Below the pieces are notes generated by a model, which saw nothing but the letters and a program-made list of their open reading frames with translations, made no database searches and was not told the origin of the DNA. A DNA stretch of 13,060 bases from CAYMJK01 sp043101635 (lineage in GTDB: Bacteria; Planctomycetota; Phycisphaerae; Phycisphaerales; UBA1924): positions 1 through 13,060 of the forward strand of contig JBICIE010000263.1 of NCBI GenBank assembly GCA_043101635.1, given 5' to 3'. This document shows positions 1-6,398 of this stretch, one piece after another. The first letter of the stretch is position 1; each line of letters begins with the position of its first letter. The position numbers and the translations under genes are program-made.

Positions 1-18
1 ACGACGCTCTTCCGATCT
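1..18 (+). other. Residual Illumina sequencing adapter
   Basis: The first 18 bases read ACGACGCTCTTCCGATCT. This is the 3' end of the standard Illumina read-1 adapter; its reverse complement starts AGATCGGAAGAGC. It is not genomic sequence. The minus-strand reading frame of the neighbouring gene runs into it and would add six artificial residues (RSEERR). The adapter marks an untrimmed contig end. Confidence 0.95.
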
Positions 19-516
19 CCCGCCATCACTTGGAATGGCAAGTTCCAACGTCGTGTGGCTCAACTTCCAAGCCACATCTCCGGAAACAACCGTATCGATG
101 TACACGCCAGGCGCCAGATCCTGATTGAAGCGCCACTTGTCCTCGCTGGCCCTCCACAATTGGCGCATTACGGTCTCTGGTGTCCCTGCGAGGCGCCGCT
201 CATATGCGGCGAGTCTTGCGCCGTCGGGATGCTCTGGTCGACCTCGCACCGACTCGCGCAACCGGTCCATCTCCTTCGGCGCGGGCGCATTATGAAGTTC
301 CAAGGTCCAAGCAACCGAGCAATCGCGAAAGCTCGGCCCGCGACGGGCCTCCTCTATTTCGCTGTTAATCCACGCTTCAACCTCCGCCAACACCGCTTGT
401 GCCCCAGCGGTTTGGCCAAGCTGCGCGTGTGCTGACGTGATCAGCAAGGCTACGGCGACGGTTTCTAGACACATGCCAGTGGCTCCACCAAAAGGAATCC
501 GACCTAGCACAGACAT
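19..516 (-). CDS. Secreted protein of unknown function, 3' end missing
   Basis: An open minus-strand frame runs without a stop from its start to the adapter at the contig end, so the C-terminus is missing. The first ATG at 516 begins MSVLGRIPFGGATG; a second ATG at 474 begins MCLETVAVALLITSAHAQ and has a Shine-Dalgarno-like GGTGGAG eight bases upstream, so 474 may be the true start. Either way there is a hydrophobic segment followed by AHA-Q, which looks like a signal peptidase I site and suggests export. The mature part is rich in charged residues and Trp; I recognise no domain. The frame starts 46 bases after the histidine kinase stop, so co-transcription is likely. Base composition looks less GC-rich than the neighbours. 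The function is unknown. Confidence 0.65.
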
Positions 517-562
517 GTCCAGTCCGAGCCAGAATACCAGCGCCCCCCCCCGGTTTGTCAAG

Positions 563-1417
563 TCAAACCGGGAACTCCGCGACGAACTCGGCGCCCTTGC
601 CCGGCTCGCTGGTGAAGTCGAGCCGGCCGCCGTGGGCCTCCACGATGCGGCGCGATGTCGGCAGCCCGAGCCCCGTGCCGCCGCTCCGAGTCGTGAAGTA
701 CGGCTGGAAGATGCGCCCGGCCGCCTTCGGGTCGATCCCCGGCCCGGTGTCGGCGACGTGGATGGCGACGATGCCGCGGCGCTCATCATCCTGGCCGGGG
801 CGCACGCGCAGGATGAGTTCACGCGGGACGCCCTCGGGCGAGTCTTCCATCGCCCGCACGGCGTTGAGCATGAGATTGAGCAGCGCCTGCTTGACCATGC
901 GGGCGTCGACCGAGGCGATCGCCGGCGCCGGCGCGGGCGCGGTGCGCAGGCGGACGCCCGGGGTCTCGGCCTGCGGCAGGAAGAAGTCGGCGAGTTCCTC
1001 GACGACCTGGTTGAGGTCCACCGGCTCGCGGGACAGGCGCACCTCGCCGGCGGAGTCGAGGACGTCCTCGAGGATGGCGCGGAGGCGGTCGGCCTCGCGG
1101 CGGAGGGCGCCGATGCGGCGCTGGAGGCGGGTGCGCTCGTCCTCGGCCAGCGGCAGTTCGCCGATGGCCTCGGCGAGAAGCTGGGCGTTGAGGCCGATGG
1201 TGGAGAGGGGGTTCTTGATCTCGTGGGCGAGGCCGCCGGTCATGGCGCCGATCTCGGCCATGCGCTCGGCAGCGCGGGCCCGGCGCTCGGCGCGGCGGAT
1301 GCGCGCAAGCTGTCGGCGGGCGGCCCAGAAGGACGCTGCCGCGGTGAGCAGGACGCCGATGGCAAAGCCGGAGAGCGCCCACCACTGGCCGGGGCCCGCC
1401 GGTCCGACTGCGGTCAT
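563..1417 (-). CDS. Membrane-anchored sensor histidine kinase (NtrB-like core)
   Basis: This 284-residue protein should autophosphorylate on a histidine and pass the phosphate to a response regulator that is not in this window. It has one N-terminal transmembrane segment (about residues 12-32) and then a basic, coiled linker. The HisKA dimerisation domain has the H-box GLAHEIKNPL, with His65 as the likely phosphorylation site. The ATPase domain shows the N-box NLMLNAVRAM (181-190), G1 box DTGPGI (223-228), F-box FQPYFTT (237-243) and G2 box GTGLGL (247-252), so all catalytic motifs are intact. There is no periplasmic sensor domain, so it probably senses within the membrane or through partners. 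The ATG at 1417 lies 19 bases after the stop of the cold-shock gene, suggesting one transcript. No clear Shine-Dalgarno is visible. The signal sensed is unknown. Confidence 0.9.
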   Translation of the reverse strand: MTAVGPAGPGQWWALSGFAIGVLLTAAASFWAARRQLARIRRAERRARAAERMAEIGAMTGGLAHEIKNPLSTIGLNAQLLAEAIGELPLAEDERTRLQRRIGALRREADRLRAILEDVLDSAGEVRLSREPVDLNQVVEELADFFLPQAETPGVRLRTAPAPAPAIASVDARMVKQALLNLMLNAVRAMEDSPEGVPRELILRVRPGQDDERRGIVAIHVADTGPGIDPKAAGRIFQPYFTTRSGGTGLGLPTSRRIVEAHGGRLDFTSEPGKGAEFVAEFPV

Positions 1418-1436
1418 AGGCGGAGGTTAGGTCGCA

Positions 1437-1715
1437 CTAGGACCTGCGCGGCGAGCGCGAGCGGCGCGCCGGCGCCTCGACCGAGGTGATGCGCTCGACC
1501 CGTGTCGCCTTCCAGCCTTTGTCCGTCTTCTGGGCGTCGTAGCTCACCGAGGAGCCGTCTTTGAGGACACGGAATCCGTCACCCTCGATGTTCGAGTAGT
1601 GGACGAAGATGTCCTGCCCGTCCGGTCCCACGATGAAGCCGAAGCCCTTGCGAGGGTCGAACCACTTCACAAGGCCCTCGGCGCCGACGATTGTGTCGCC
1701 GCGTTGCTCACTCAT
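1437..1715 (-). CDS. Cold-shock-domain (CspA-like) RNA-binding protein
   Basis: This 92-residue protein is a cold-shock domain with an added basic tail. The OB-fold RNA-binding motifs are both present: RNP1 KGFGFI (residues 23-28) and RNP2 DIFVHY (35-40), preceded by the usual GLVKWFDPRKGF. Members bind single-stranded RNA or DNA and melt secondary structure. The family is usually about 66-70 residues; here there is a short N-terminal extension (about 12 residues) and an Arg/Ser-rich C-terminus (ARRSRSPRRS), which could add nucleic-acid contacts. The ATG at 1715 gives the family-like N-terminus; the frame stays open far upstream in this GC-rich DNA, but that extension overlaps the pnp terminator and is not credible. 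It lies between pnp, after a strong terminator, and the histidine kinase. Confidence 0.93.
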   Translation of the reverse strand: MSEQRGDTIVGAEGLVKWFDPRKGFGFIVGPDGQDIFVHYSNIEGDGFRVLKDGSSVSYDAQKTDKGWKATRVERITSVEAPARRSRSPRRS

Positions 1716-1859
1716 CAGGCCAACCCCGGTCCCCCGCGTCCGGCCGGACGCCGGTCGCACTTGCACGCCTAGTTCGGCCGCGGCGTCCGGGACCTGCCGC
1801 GGCTGGGCCGGCGCCGGGTGGTCCCCACGGCAACGACACCGGCCCTCACTTGCCCAGAC

Positions 1860-1883
1860 TACCAGAAGCGTGGGCAACGTCAA
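1860..1883 (-). promoter_or_regulatory. Possible promoter of the cold-shock gene
   Basis: On the minus strand a good -35 box TTGACG (1883-1878) is followed after about 16 bases by a weak -10-like TAGTCT. It lies just downstream of the pnp terminator, where a new transcription unit would have to start. It would give a leader of roughly 140 bases, and long leaders are known for cspA-type genes. The -10 match is poor, so this is tentative. Confidence 0.25.
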
Positions 1884-1904
1884 CAGGTGGAGGCCAATGT
1901 GGAA

Positions 1905-1936
1905 CAAAAAGAAAGCCCCCGACGTGCGTCGGGGGC
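1905..1936 (-). terminator. Rho-independent terminator of pnp
   Basis: On the minus strand, 24 bases after the pnp stop, there is a perfect 10-bp inverted repeat (GCCCCCGACG/CGTCGGGGGC, 1915-1936, central two bases TG on the plus strand) followed directly by a U-rich tail (TTTCTTTTTG). This is a textbook intrinsic terminator and separates pnp from the cold-shock gene. Confidence 0.92.
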
Positions 1937-1960
1937 CCTGCGCGTGCCAGAAAGCCGGGT

Positions 1961-4147
1961 TCAGGAGGAGGCCGGGGCGGCTTCCTGCTCGGATTCGGCG
2001 CCGCCGGCGGCCCCTTCGGTGGCCATAGCCTGGCGGCGGCTGAGCTTGATTCGGCCCTGGTCGTCGATGTTGATGACCTTGACCTTCACGATGTCGCCGA
2101 TCTTGACGACATCGGAGACGTTCTTTACATAACCGTCGGCGAGTTCGGAGACGTGGCACATGCCATCGGTGCCGGGGGCGAGTTCGATGAAGGCGCCGAA
2201 GTCGCGGGTGGAGACGACCTTGCCGGTGTAAATGGCGCCGACCTTGATCTCCTCGCACAGGGCGCTGATTTCGGCCTCGGCCTGCTCGATCCCGTCGGCG
2301 TTGGGGCTGGAGATCATGACGGTGCCGTCGTCCTCGACATCGATGTTCACGCCGTACTTGTCCTGCAGGGCGCGGATCATCTTGCCGCCGGGGCCGATGA
2401 GCTTGCCGATCTTGTCGGGGTTGATCATCAGGGTGACCAGGCGCGGGGCGAACGGGGAGATCTCGGCGCGCGGCCTGGCGATGGTCTTCTCCATCTCGTC
2501 GATGATCTGGATGCGGGCGACGCGGGCCTGCTCGAAGATGGTTTCGATCTGGCCGAGGTTCAGGCCGCGGGCCTTGAGGTCGAGCTGGATGCCGGTGATG
2601 CCGTCGCGGGTGCCAGAGACCTTGAAGTCCATGTCGCCGAAGAAGTCCTCCTCGCCGATGATGTCGGTGATGAACAGCTCGTTGCCACCGTTCTCATCGG
2701 TGACGCGACCGACGCTGATGCCGGCGCAGGTGGCGCGGATGGGGACGCCGGCGTCCATGAGCGCCAGGCAGCCGCCGCAGACGGAGGCCATAGAGCTGGA
2801 GCCGTTGCTCTCGGTGATGTCGCTGACGAGGCGAATGGTGTAGGCGAACTGATCGGGCGATGGCAGGATGCCCATCAGGGAGCGCTCGGCGAGGGCGCCG
2901 TGGCCGATCTCGCGCCGCCCCGGGCCCATGATGCGCTTGGCCTCGCCGGTGGCAAAGGGCGGGAAGTTGTAGTGGAGTGTGAACTTCTTGGAGTACTCGG
3001 GGAGCAGGCCATCAATGATCTGCTCGTCCTTGGCGGTGCCGAGGGTGCAACTGACCAGTGACTGGGTCTCGCCGCGCTGGAACATGGCCGAGCCGTGGGT
3101 GCGCTCGAAGACGCCGACCTCGCTGATGATCTGGCGGATCTCGGTCGGGGCCCGCCCGTCGGCTCTGATCTTCTTCTCGACCATGAGCTTGCGGGTGACC
3201 TTCTTCTCGAGGGTGCGGAAGGCCTCTTTGGCGTGGGCGCGGGCCTGGGCCGAGCGCTTCCAGTCGCCGTAGGTTCCATCCTCGTTGATGGCGAAGTGGG
3301 CATCGAGGATCTGGTCGCGCAGCTCGTCGATGCGCGCGTTGCGCTCGGCCTTGCCGGGGATCTGGCGGGCCTCGGTGAGGGCGGCCTCGGCGACCTGCTT
3401 GACCTTGTCGACGATCTCCTGCGGCGGCAGACTCAACTCGCCGGTGACCTTCTCGCGCCCGGCCTTGCTCACAAGCTCATCAATGAGCTTCAGAACCTGC
3501 TTGACACCCTCGTAGCCGAACTCGATGGCCTCGACCATGTCCTTCTCGGGGACTTCGGCCGCGCCGACCTCGATCATGTTCATCCCGTCGGCGTGGCCGG
3601 CGAGGACGAGGTCGAGATCGGAGAAGTCGAGCTGGCTGGTGGTCGGGTTGAGGACAAGCTGCGGGCCATCGTCGGTGTGGACGCGCCCGATGCGGACGGT
3701 GGCGGTCGGGCCGTCGAAGGGGGCGTCGCTGATCGCCAGGGCCGCGGACGCCGCGGTGGCGGCGAGCACATCGGTGTCGTTCTCCTCATCGTGGCTCATG
3801 ACCCAGCACTGGATCTGGATCTCATCGATGAAGCCATCGGGGAAGAGCGGGCGGATGGGGCGGTCGATCATCCGCATGGTGAGGATCTCCTTCTCGTTGG
3901 GAGCGCCCTCACGCTTGCGGAAGCCGCCGGGGAACTTGCCGGCGGCGGGCATCTTCTCGCGGTAGTCGACCTGCATGGGGAAGAAGTCGAGGCCCTCGCG
4001 GGGCGCGGCGCGCACCACGGTGGCGAGCACAGCGCTGCCGCCGTAGCGGGCGATGACAGCGGCGGAAGCCTGACGGGCGACGACGCCGGTTTCGATGGAG
4101 AGGGTGCGGCCGCCGATGTCGGCCTGCACCTTGATCAGTTCACTCAT
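1961..4147 (-). CDS. pnp: Polyribonucleotide nucleotidyltransferase (PNPase)
   Basis: This 728-residue enzyme degrades RNA 3' to 5' using phosphate, releasing nucleoside diphosphates, and works as a cytoplasmic trimer, often in a degradosome. Two RNase PH-like domains are visible (about 10-220 and 325-550), joined by the alpha-helical linker. The phosphate-binding SNGSSSMAS has Ser450-452, and the catalytic acids of GEEDFFGDMDFK are Asp501, Asp507 and Lys509, aligning with E. coli Asp486, Asp492 and Lys494. The KH domain has GPGG at 585-588, and the S1 domain spans about 635-705. A short Ala/Glu/Ser tail follows. The ATG at 4147 has AAGGA seven bases upstream and gives the family N-terminus MSELIKV; the in-frame extension back to 4393 crosses the rpsO terminator and is rejected. 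It lies downstream of rpsO, as in many bacteria, where pnp expression is commonly autoregulated through its leader. Confidence 0.98.
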   Translation of the reverse strand: MSELIKVQADIGGRTLSIETGVVARQASAAVIARYGGSAVLATVVRAAPREGLDFFPMQVDYREKMPAAGKFPGGFRKREGAPNEKEILTMRMIDRPIRPLFPDGFIDEIQIQCWVMSHDEENDTDVLAATAASAALAISDAPFDGPTATVRIGRVHTDDGPQLVLNPTTSQLDFSDLDLVLAGHADGMNMIEVGAAEVPEKDMVEAIEFGYEGVKQVLKLIDELVSKAGREKVTGELSLPPQEIVDKVKQVAEAALTEARQIPGKAERNARIDELRDQILDAHFAINEDGTYGDWKRSAQARAHAKEAFRTLEKKVTRKLMVEKKIRADGRAPTEIRQIISEVGVFERTHGSAMFQRGETQSLVSCTLGTAKDEQIIDGLLPEYSKKFTLHYNFPPFATGEAKRIMGPGRREIGHGALAERSLMGILPSPDQFAYTIRLVSDITESNGSSSMASVCGGCLALMDAGVPIRATCAGISVGRVTDENGGNELFITDIIGEEDFFGDMDFKVSGTRDGITGIQLDLKARGLNLGQIETIFEQARVARIQIIDEMEKTIARPRAEISPFAPRLVTLMINPDKIGKLIGPGGKMIRALQDKYGVNIDVEDDGTVMISSPNADGIEQAEAEISALCEEIKVGAIYTGKVVSTRDFGAFIELAPGTDGMCHVSELADGYVKNVSDVVKIGDIVKVKVINIDDQGRIKLSRRQAMATEGAAGGAESEQEAAPASS

Positions 4148-4370
4148 TGCAAGGTCCTTCTGCGCTGGCAGCGCGCATGGGGCGCTGCGGGTGTCTGCGG
4201 CGGGCGGCCGGAAGACGAATCCCAGGGGCAGAAGGCGAGAGGCAGGAGGGAACTCGATTGACGATGCGCCGCGGAGCGGCGATCTGCCCGGGCGCCGGCC
4301 GCCGAGCGGCGGGCCACCCAAGACCCCACATGCGCCTCGCCCACTGCCACCAGGCCGGACGACGCCCGCC
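4148..4370 (-). other. rpsO-pnp intergenic region and pnp leader
   Basis: These 223 bases lie between the rpsO terminator and the pnp start. They contain several GC-rich hairpins, including GCGCTG-C-CAGCGC just upstream of the pnp Shine-Dalgarno AAGGA. A pyrimidine-rich stretch around 4223-4252 resembles the repeat-like tract at 7395-7470. A separate pnp promoter must lie here if the terminator is efficient, but I see no convincing -35/-10 pair. In enterobacteria this leader is the RNase III-dependent autoregulatory site; whether that holds here cannot be told. Confidence 0.4.
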
Positions 4371-4402
4371 AATAACGAAACAGGCCCGCGCACGCGGGCC
4401 TG
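4371..4402 (-). terminator. Rho-independent terminator of rpsO
   Basis: On the minus strand, 7 bases after the rpsO stop, a perfect 10-bp inverted repeat (CAGGCCCGCG/CGCGGGCCTG, 4381-4402, two central bases) is followed by TTTCGTTATT. The stem is strong; the U-tract is interrupted, so some read-through into pnp is plausible, as is known for rpsO-pnp elsewhere. Confidence 0.85.
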
Positions 4403-4409
4403 AAAATGC

Positions 4410-4679
4410 TCACTTCCGGAGGCCGAGCCTCTGGATGGTGTCGAGATACGCGTCCCGATCGGTCCGGGCCAGGTAGCGCAGGAGCCGGTTGCGCTTGCCG
4501 ACCATCAGGATCAGCCCGCGCCGGCTGTGAATGTCCTGCCGGTGGGTGCGCAGGTGCTCGGAGAGAGCCTTGATCCGCTCGGTCAGCAGCGCGATCTGGA
4601 CCTGGGGGCTCCCGGTGTCCTTCTCGTGCGTGCGGAACTGAGCGACCGTCTCCGACCTGTCAATGACCGCGCTTGCCAT
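4410..4679 (-). CDS. rpsO: 30S ribosomal protein S15
   Basis: This 89-residue protein binds 16S rRNA early in 30S assembly. Its length equals the usual bacterial S15. Family-typical stretches are visible: THEKDTGSPQVQIALLTERI, the HLRTHRQDIHSRRGL region that carries the conserved His/Asp/Ser contacts to rRNA, and the C-terminal RNRLLRYL...RLGLRK. The ATG at 4679 gives MASAVIDRSE and has GAAGGG about ten bases upstream. The frame stays open to 5366 in this GC-rich DNA, but the extension has no S15 homology and overlaps the 42-bp repeat and the opposite-strand fragment. It is followed by its own terminator and then pnp. S15 often represses its own translation by binding its mRNA leader; no such structure was identified here. 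Confidence 0.98.
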   Translation of the reverse strand: MASAVIDRSETVAQFRTHEKDTGSPQVQIALLTERIKALSEHLRTHRQDIHSRRGLILMVGKRNRLLRYLARTDRDAYLDTIQRLGLRK

Positions 4680-4762
4680 ATCCGACTGAACCCTTCCCGG
4701 GCGATCGGGCGCCCACGGACTCCGTACAAAAACCAAGCGACCCCGCGGCCGCACGGACAGCG

Positions 4763-4795
4763 ATGATAGGCCCGGGGGTCTGGCGGAAACCACTG
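4763..4795 (-). promoter_or_regulatory. Possible rpsO promoter
   Basis: On the minus strand a TATCAT hexamer (4768-4763) matches the -10 consensus at five of six positions, about 84 bases upstream of the rpsO ATG. The -35 area (around TGGTTTCC, near 4785-4795) is only weakly like TTGACA and the spacing is uncertain. It is the best candidate in the leader. Confidence 0.3.
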
Positions 4796-4837
4796 GCCGT
4801 CGGCGGACCGGCGCCACCGGTCCGGGAACCCCTGCGG

Positions 4838-4940
4838 GCGCGCGGGGCCGAAGCACCGTCTCAAGGCGCCCCAACACGAGCGCGCGGGACCCAAACATCG
4901 TCTCGAGGCGCCCCAACACGAGCGCGCGGGGCCGCTCGCC
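4838..4940. repeat. 42-bp tandem repeat, about 2.4 copies
   Basis: Two full copies (4838-4879 and 4880-4921) and a partial third (from 4922) share the cores GTCTC-AGGCGCCCCAACACGA and GCGCGCGGG. The copies differ at a few positions. The period is a multiple of three; on the minus strand the repeat would read RALVLGRLETMFGS and RALVLGRLETVLRP. It lies upstream of rpsO and directly before the orphan kdsD fragment. No gene was recognised around it, and it may be the debris of a repeat protein or a minisatellite. Confidence 0.75.
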
Positions 4941-4964
4941 CGCCTTTCGGCCCGGCAGCTCCCC

Positions 4965-5105
4965 CACACCGCCCTCGTCCGCGATGCCGTCCGCATGGTC
5001 CGCGAGTTCCGCCAGGATGAGATCCCGATCGTGGATGGGGCCGGCCGCCCGGTCGGCGTGCTGGATGTCCAGGATCTGGTGGCCCTGCGGCTTGTCACCG
5101 AGTGA
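4965..5105 (+). pseudogene. Orphan 3'-end fragment of kdsD (CBS-domain part)
   Basis: The plus strand reads HTALVRDAVRMVREFRQDEI and on to LVALRLVTE-stop, which is residues 319-364 of the kdsD product encoded on the opposite strand at 7501-8595. Over 141 bases 132 match 7501-7641. Of the nine differences eight are silent third-position changes and one changes Glu to Gly (GAG to GGG). Homology starts abruptly at 4965 and stops at the TGA; there is no SIS domain, no start and no ribosome-binding site upstream, so it cannot make a functional isomerase. The silent-biased divergence means it derives from a copy that was under selection after separating from the intact gene. Confidence 0.88.
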
Positions 5106-5148
5106 CGCCGGCCCGCTGGCCGACCCGGTGATCGAGACGGCAGTCGGC

Positions 5149-5577
5149 ATGATCAAGACCATCCGCGGGTACGCCGCCACCAGCGGCGAGGCCAACGTGT
5201 GGGAGCTGGCCCACATCGATCCGCCGGCCGCGCCATCGCCTGTGCCCGCGCCGACGACACCGACCGACATCGTGACGAGCCTGAACAACGACGGCTCGAT
5301 CGTCATCGCCTGGACCGCGAAGAACGCCGCGCCGAATGCGGGCACGGCGTTCACCGTGCATCGCAAGCTGGAGGGGCATAGCAGCTACACGCAGGTTGCG
5401 ACGGTGGGTGTGCGCACGTTCACCGATGAGACCGTGCCGCCGGGAACGCCGAGTGTGCAGTACATGATCCGCGGCATCCGCGGCGACAAGGTCGGCCAGT
5501 TCAGCGAGGCCGTGACCGTGTACCTGGGCAAGACGCCGATGAACGGGGAGGAGGGCGGGCTGAGCCTCGCCGCGTAG
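5149..5577 (+). CDS. FN3-like domain protein, probably N-terminally truncated
   Basis: From the ATG at 5149 this encodes 142 residues; a GTG at 5128 in the same frame is an alternative, and protein-like sequence (DPVIETAVGMIKTIRGYAA) begins before the ATG. A Pro/Ala-rich linker (PPAAPSPVPAPTTPTDI) leads into a beta-sandwich-like stretch of about 90 residues: LNNDGSIVIAW, then GTAFTVHRKLEG, FTDETVPPGT, VQYMIRGIRG and FSEAVTVYLG. This pattern fits a fibronectin type III fold and resembles the C-terminal part of a protein family I associate with planctomycetes, whose members have a longer N-terminal part. The gene starts immediately after the kdsD fragment and in a different frame from it, so its 5' part is probably lost. 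It ends at a bidirectional terminator. Its function is unknown; it may be a remnant. Confidence 0.6.
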   Translation: MIKTIRGYAATSGEANVWELAHIDPPAAPSPVPAPTTPTDIVTSLNNDGSIVIAWTAKNAAPNAGTAFTVHRKLEGHSSYTQVATVGVRTFTDETVPPGTPSVQYMIRGIRGDKVGQFSEAVTVYLGKTPMNGEEGGLSLAA

Positions 5578-5583
5578 CGGGCG

Positions 5584-5617
5584 AAATGGCAAATGGGCAA
5601 ATCGCAAATGGCAAAGA
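5584..5617. repeat. Heptamer repeat tract AAATGGC/AAATCGC
   Basis: Seven bases after the FN3-like stop the plus strand reads four consecutive units: AAATGGC, AAATGGGC, AAATCGC, AAATGGC. The same heptamers recur in the opposite orientation right after the kdsD stop at 7469-7501. It is AT-rich in otherwise GC-rich DNA. Confidence 0.85.
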
Positions 5618-5650
5618 AGAAGGGGCGCGGAGGCGCCTCTTTCTTCTTGC
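5611..5650. terminator. Bidirectional terminator between convergent genes
   Basis: An imperfect palindrome lies between the convergent genes ending at 5577 (plus) and 5697 (minus). The core stem GGGGCGC/GCGCCTC (5622-5628 with 5633-5639, loop GGAG, one G-U) is flanked by AAAGAAGAA on the left and TTTCTTCTT on the right. Each strand therefore reads a GC stem followed by a U-rich tail, which suits termination in both directions. Confidence 0.65.
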
Positions 5651-5655
5651 GCCGG

Positions 5656-5683
5656 CGTCAGGGCCGAGCGGATGCTTTGGCCG
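5656..5683. repeat. Dispersed repeat copy, TCAGGG-CGAGCGGATGCTTTGGCCG type
   Basis: The segment TCAGGGCCGAGCGGATGCT followed by TTGGCCG matches 6833-6859 (TCAGGGTCGAGCGGATGC then TTTTGGCCG) with one substitution and one extra T. An inverted copy of the first part lies at 6780-6800. All copies lie close to the 3' ends of the small minus-strand genes. Confidence 0.75.
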
Positions 5684-5696
5684 CATGTGCGCGGCG

Positions 5697-6203
5697 CTAT
5701 CCTTGGAGGAACTGCGGGATGATGTCCGCAAGGATCTCTTCATAGGGGCGGGGATCGCAATGAAACTCGACAGCTTTCGCTAGGCTGCCGTATGGCTTCA
5801 GTGCGATGAACTGGCACGACTCATCATGGCCCGCAATGGCGATGTGCCGAGCGCCTTCGGTGTAGGGGACGTCGGGAAAGCACTCGCGATTGTTCTTTTC
5901 AATCGCAGCGATCCATGGCGAATCAAGAACCTCGTAGATGTCTCCGGTATCACCCCACTTCCGCACATCCTCATTGGGATAGCCCGCTGCCGCAGCGACG
6001 CAGCACTCGATCGAAAAGATGCCGGTTCCGGCGGGGTGCTTGAACCCGTCCGGCTGACGCCTCATTGCGTTGAAAGTGACCCAGGCATGACCGCCGTGCC
6101 CGGGGCCGTGAATGAGCGCGATGCCGGAAATCGCTGCCTCGACACGTACCCCCAGTTCTTCATTGAGCAACCGGACCTGCTCCGGCCGAATGTCGTAAAG
6201 CAT
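5697..6203 (-). CDS. Unrecognised 168-residue protein
   Basis: The start is well supported: the ATG at 6203 has AAGGAGG five to six bases upstream, the best ribosome-binding site in the window. The protein begins MLYDIRPEQVRLLNEELGVR and has no signal peptide or membrane segment, so it is probably cytoplasmic. It contains the Gly/His-rich stretch HGPGHGGHAW, a small Cys/Ala patch (IECCVAAAAGYP), and a Trp/Asp-rich middle. I recognise no domain and no catalytic motif, although the His residues in the first stretch could bind a metal. Two other unknown genes of similar size precede it on the same strand, with hairpin-rich gaps of about 170-195 bases. Codon use looks less GC-biased than that of pnp or guaB, which may point to later acquisition. 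Confidence 0.78.
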   Translation of the reverse strand: MLYDIRPEQVRLLNEELGVRVEAAISGIALIHGPGHGGHAWVTFNAMRRQPDGFKHPAGTGIFSIECCVAAAAGYPNEDVRKWGDTGDIYEVLDSPWIAAIEKNNRECFPDVPYTEGARHIAIAGHDESCQFIALKPYGSLAKAVEFHCDPRPYEEILADIIPQFLQG

Positions 6204-6260
6204 CGTCCCTCCTTGAATTGCCGCTGTCGCGGACCGCGGACGCGGTACTTTACACTCCCT

Positions 6261-6300
6261 CCGCCCCTCCGGGGCGGGGGCGCGGGTGGGGGGTGGGGGG
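6261..6300. repeat. Hairpin plus guanine-rich, G-quadruplex-like tract
   Basis: A perfect 7-bp hairpin CCGCCCC-TCC-GGGGCGG (6261-6277) runs into five consecutive G-runs on the plus strand: GGGG-C-GGGGG-CGC-GGG-T-GGGGGG-T-GGGGGG (6271-6300). Loops of 1-3 bases make a stable G-quadruplex likely. It lies about 60 bases upstream of the gene starting at 6203, with the C-rich strand in its mRNA sense. Confidence 0.8.
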
Positions 6301-6307
6301 ACTGCTT

Positions 6308-6359
6308 CGACGGGTTGCGCAAGTCCGCGGCTGGCGCCTCGGACTTGCTCCACCCGTCG
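6308..6359. repeat. 52-base imperfect hairpin
   Basis: The arms CGACGGGT/ACCCGTCG (outer, 8 bp) and CAAGTCCG/CGGACTTG (inner, 8 bp), plus GGC/GCC at the tip, are perfectly complementary and separated by a 4-by-4 internal loop (TGCG opposite CTCC). It sits beside the guanine-rich tract, between two small minus-strand genes. It has no U-tract, so it looks more like a palindromic repeat element than a terminator. Confidence 0.8.
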
Positions 6360-6398
6360 CTACATCCCGGTCGCCGCTGCGCGGCTGCGGGTGGCGCC

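Noticed and set aside
1716..2258. Long N-terminal extension of the cold-shock protein
   Set aside because: The frame passes through the pnp terminator and overlaps pnp in another frame; the product is an Arg/His-rich artefact.
4148..4393. In-frame N-terminal extension of PNPase
   Set aside because: It crosses the rpsO terminator, has no family similarity, and the ATG at 4147 has a ribosome-binding site and the standard N-terminus.
4838..4940. Possible CRISPR array
   Set aside because: The units are contiguous 42-bp copies with no unique spacers, and there are no cas genes.
4984..5148. FN3-like gene starting at the ATG at 4984
   Set aside because: That part of the frame is an out-of-frame reading of the kdsD fragment and gives Arg/Ser/Trp-rich nonsense.
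4680..5366. Open frame extending S15 by about 230 residues
   Set aside because: S15 is about 89 residues, and the extension is low-complexity and overlaps the opposite-strand kdsD fragment and FN3-like gene.
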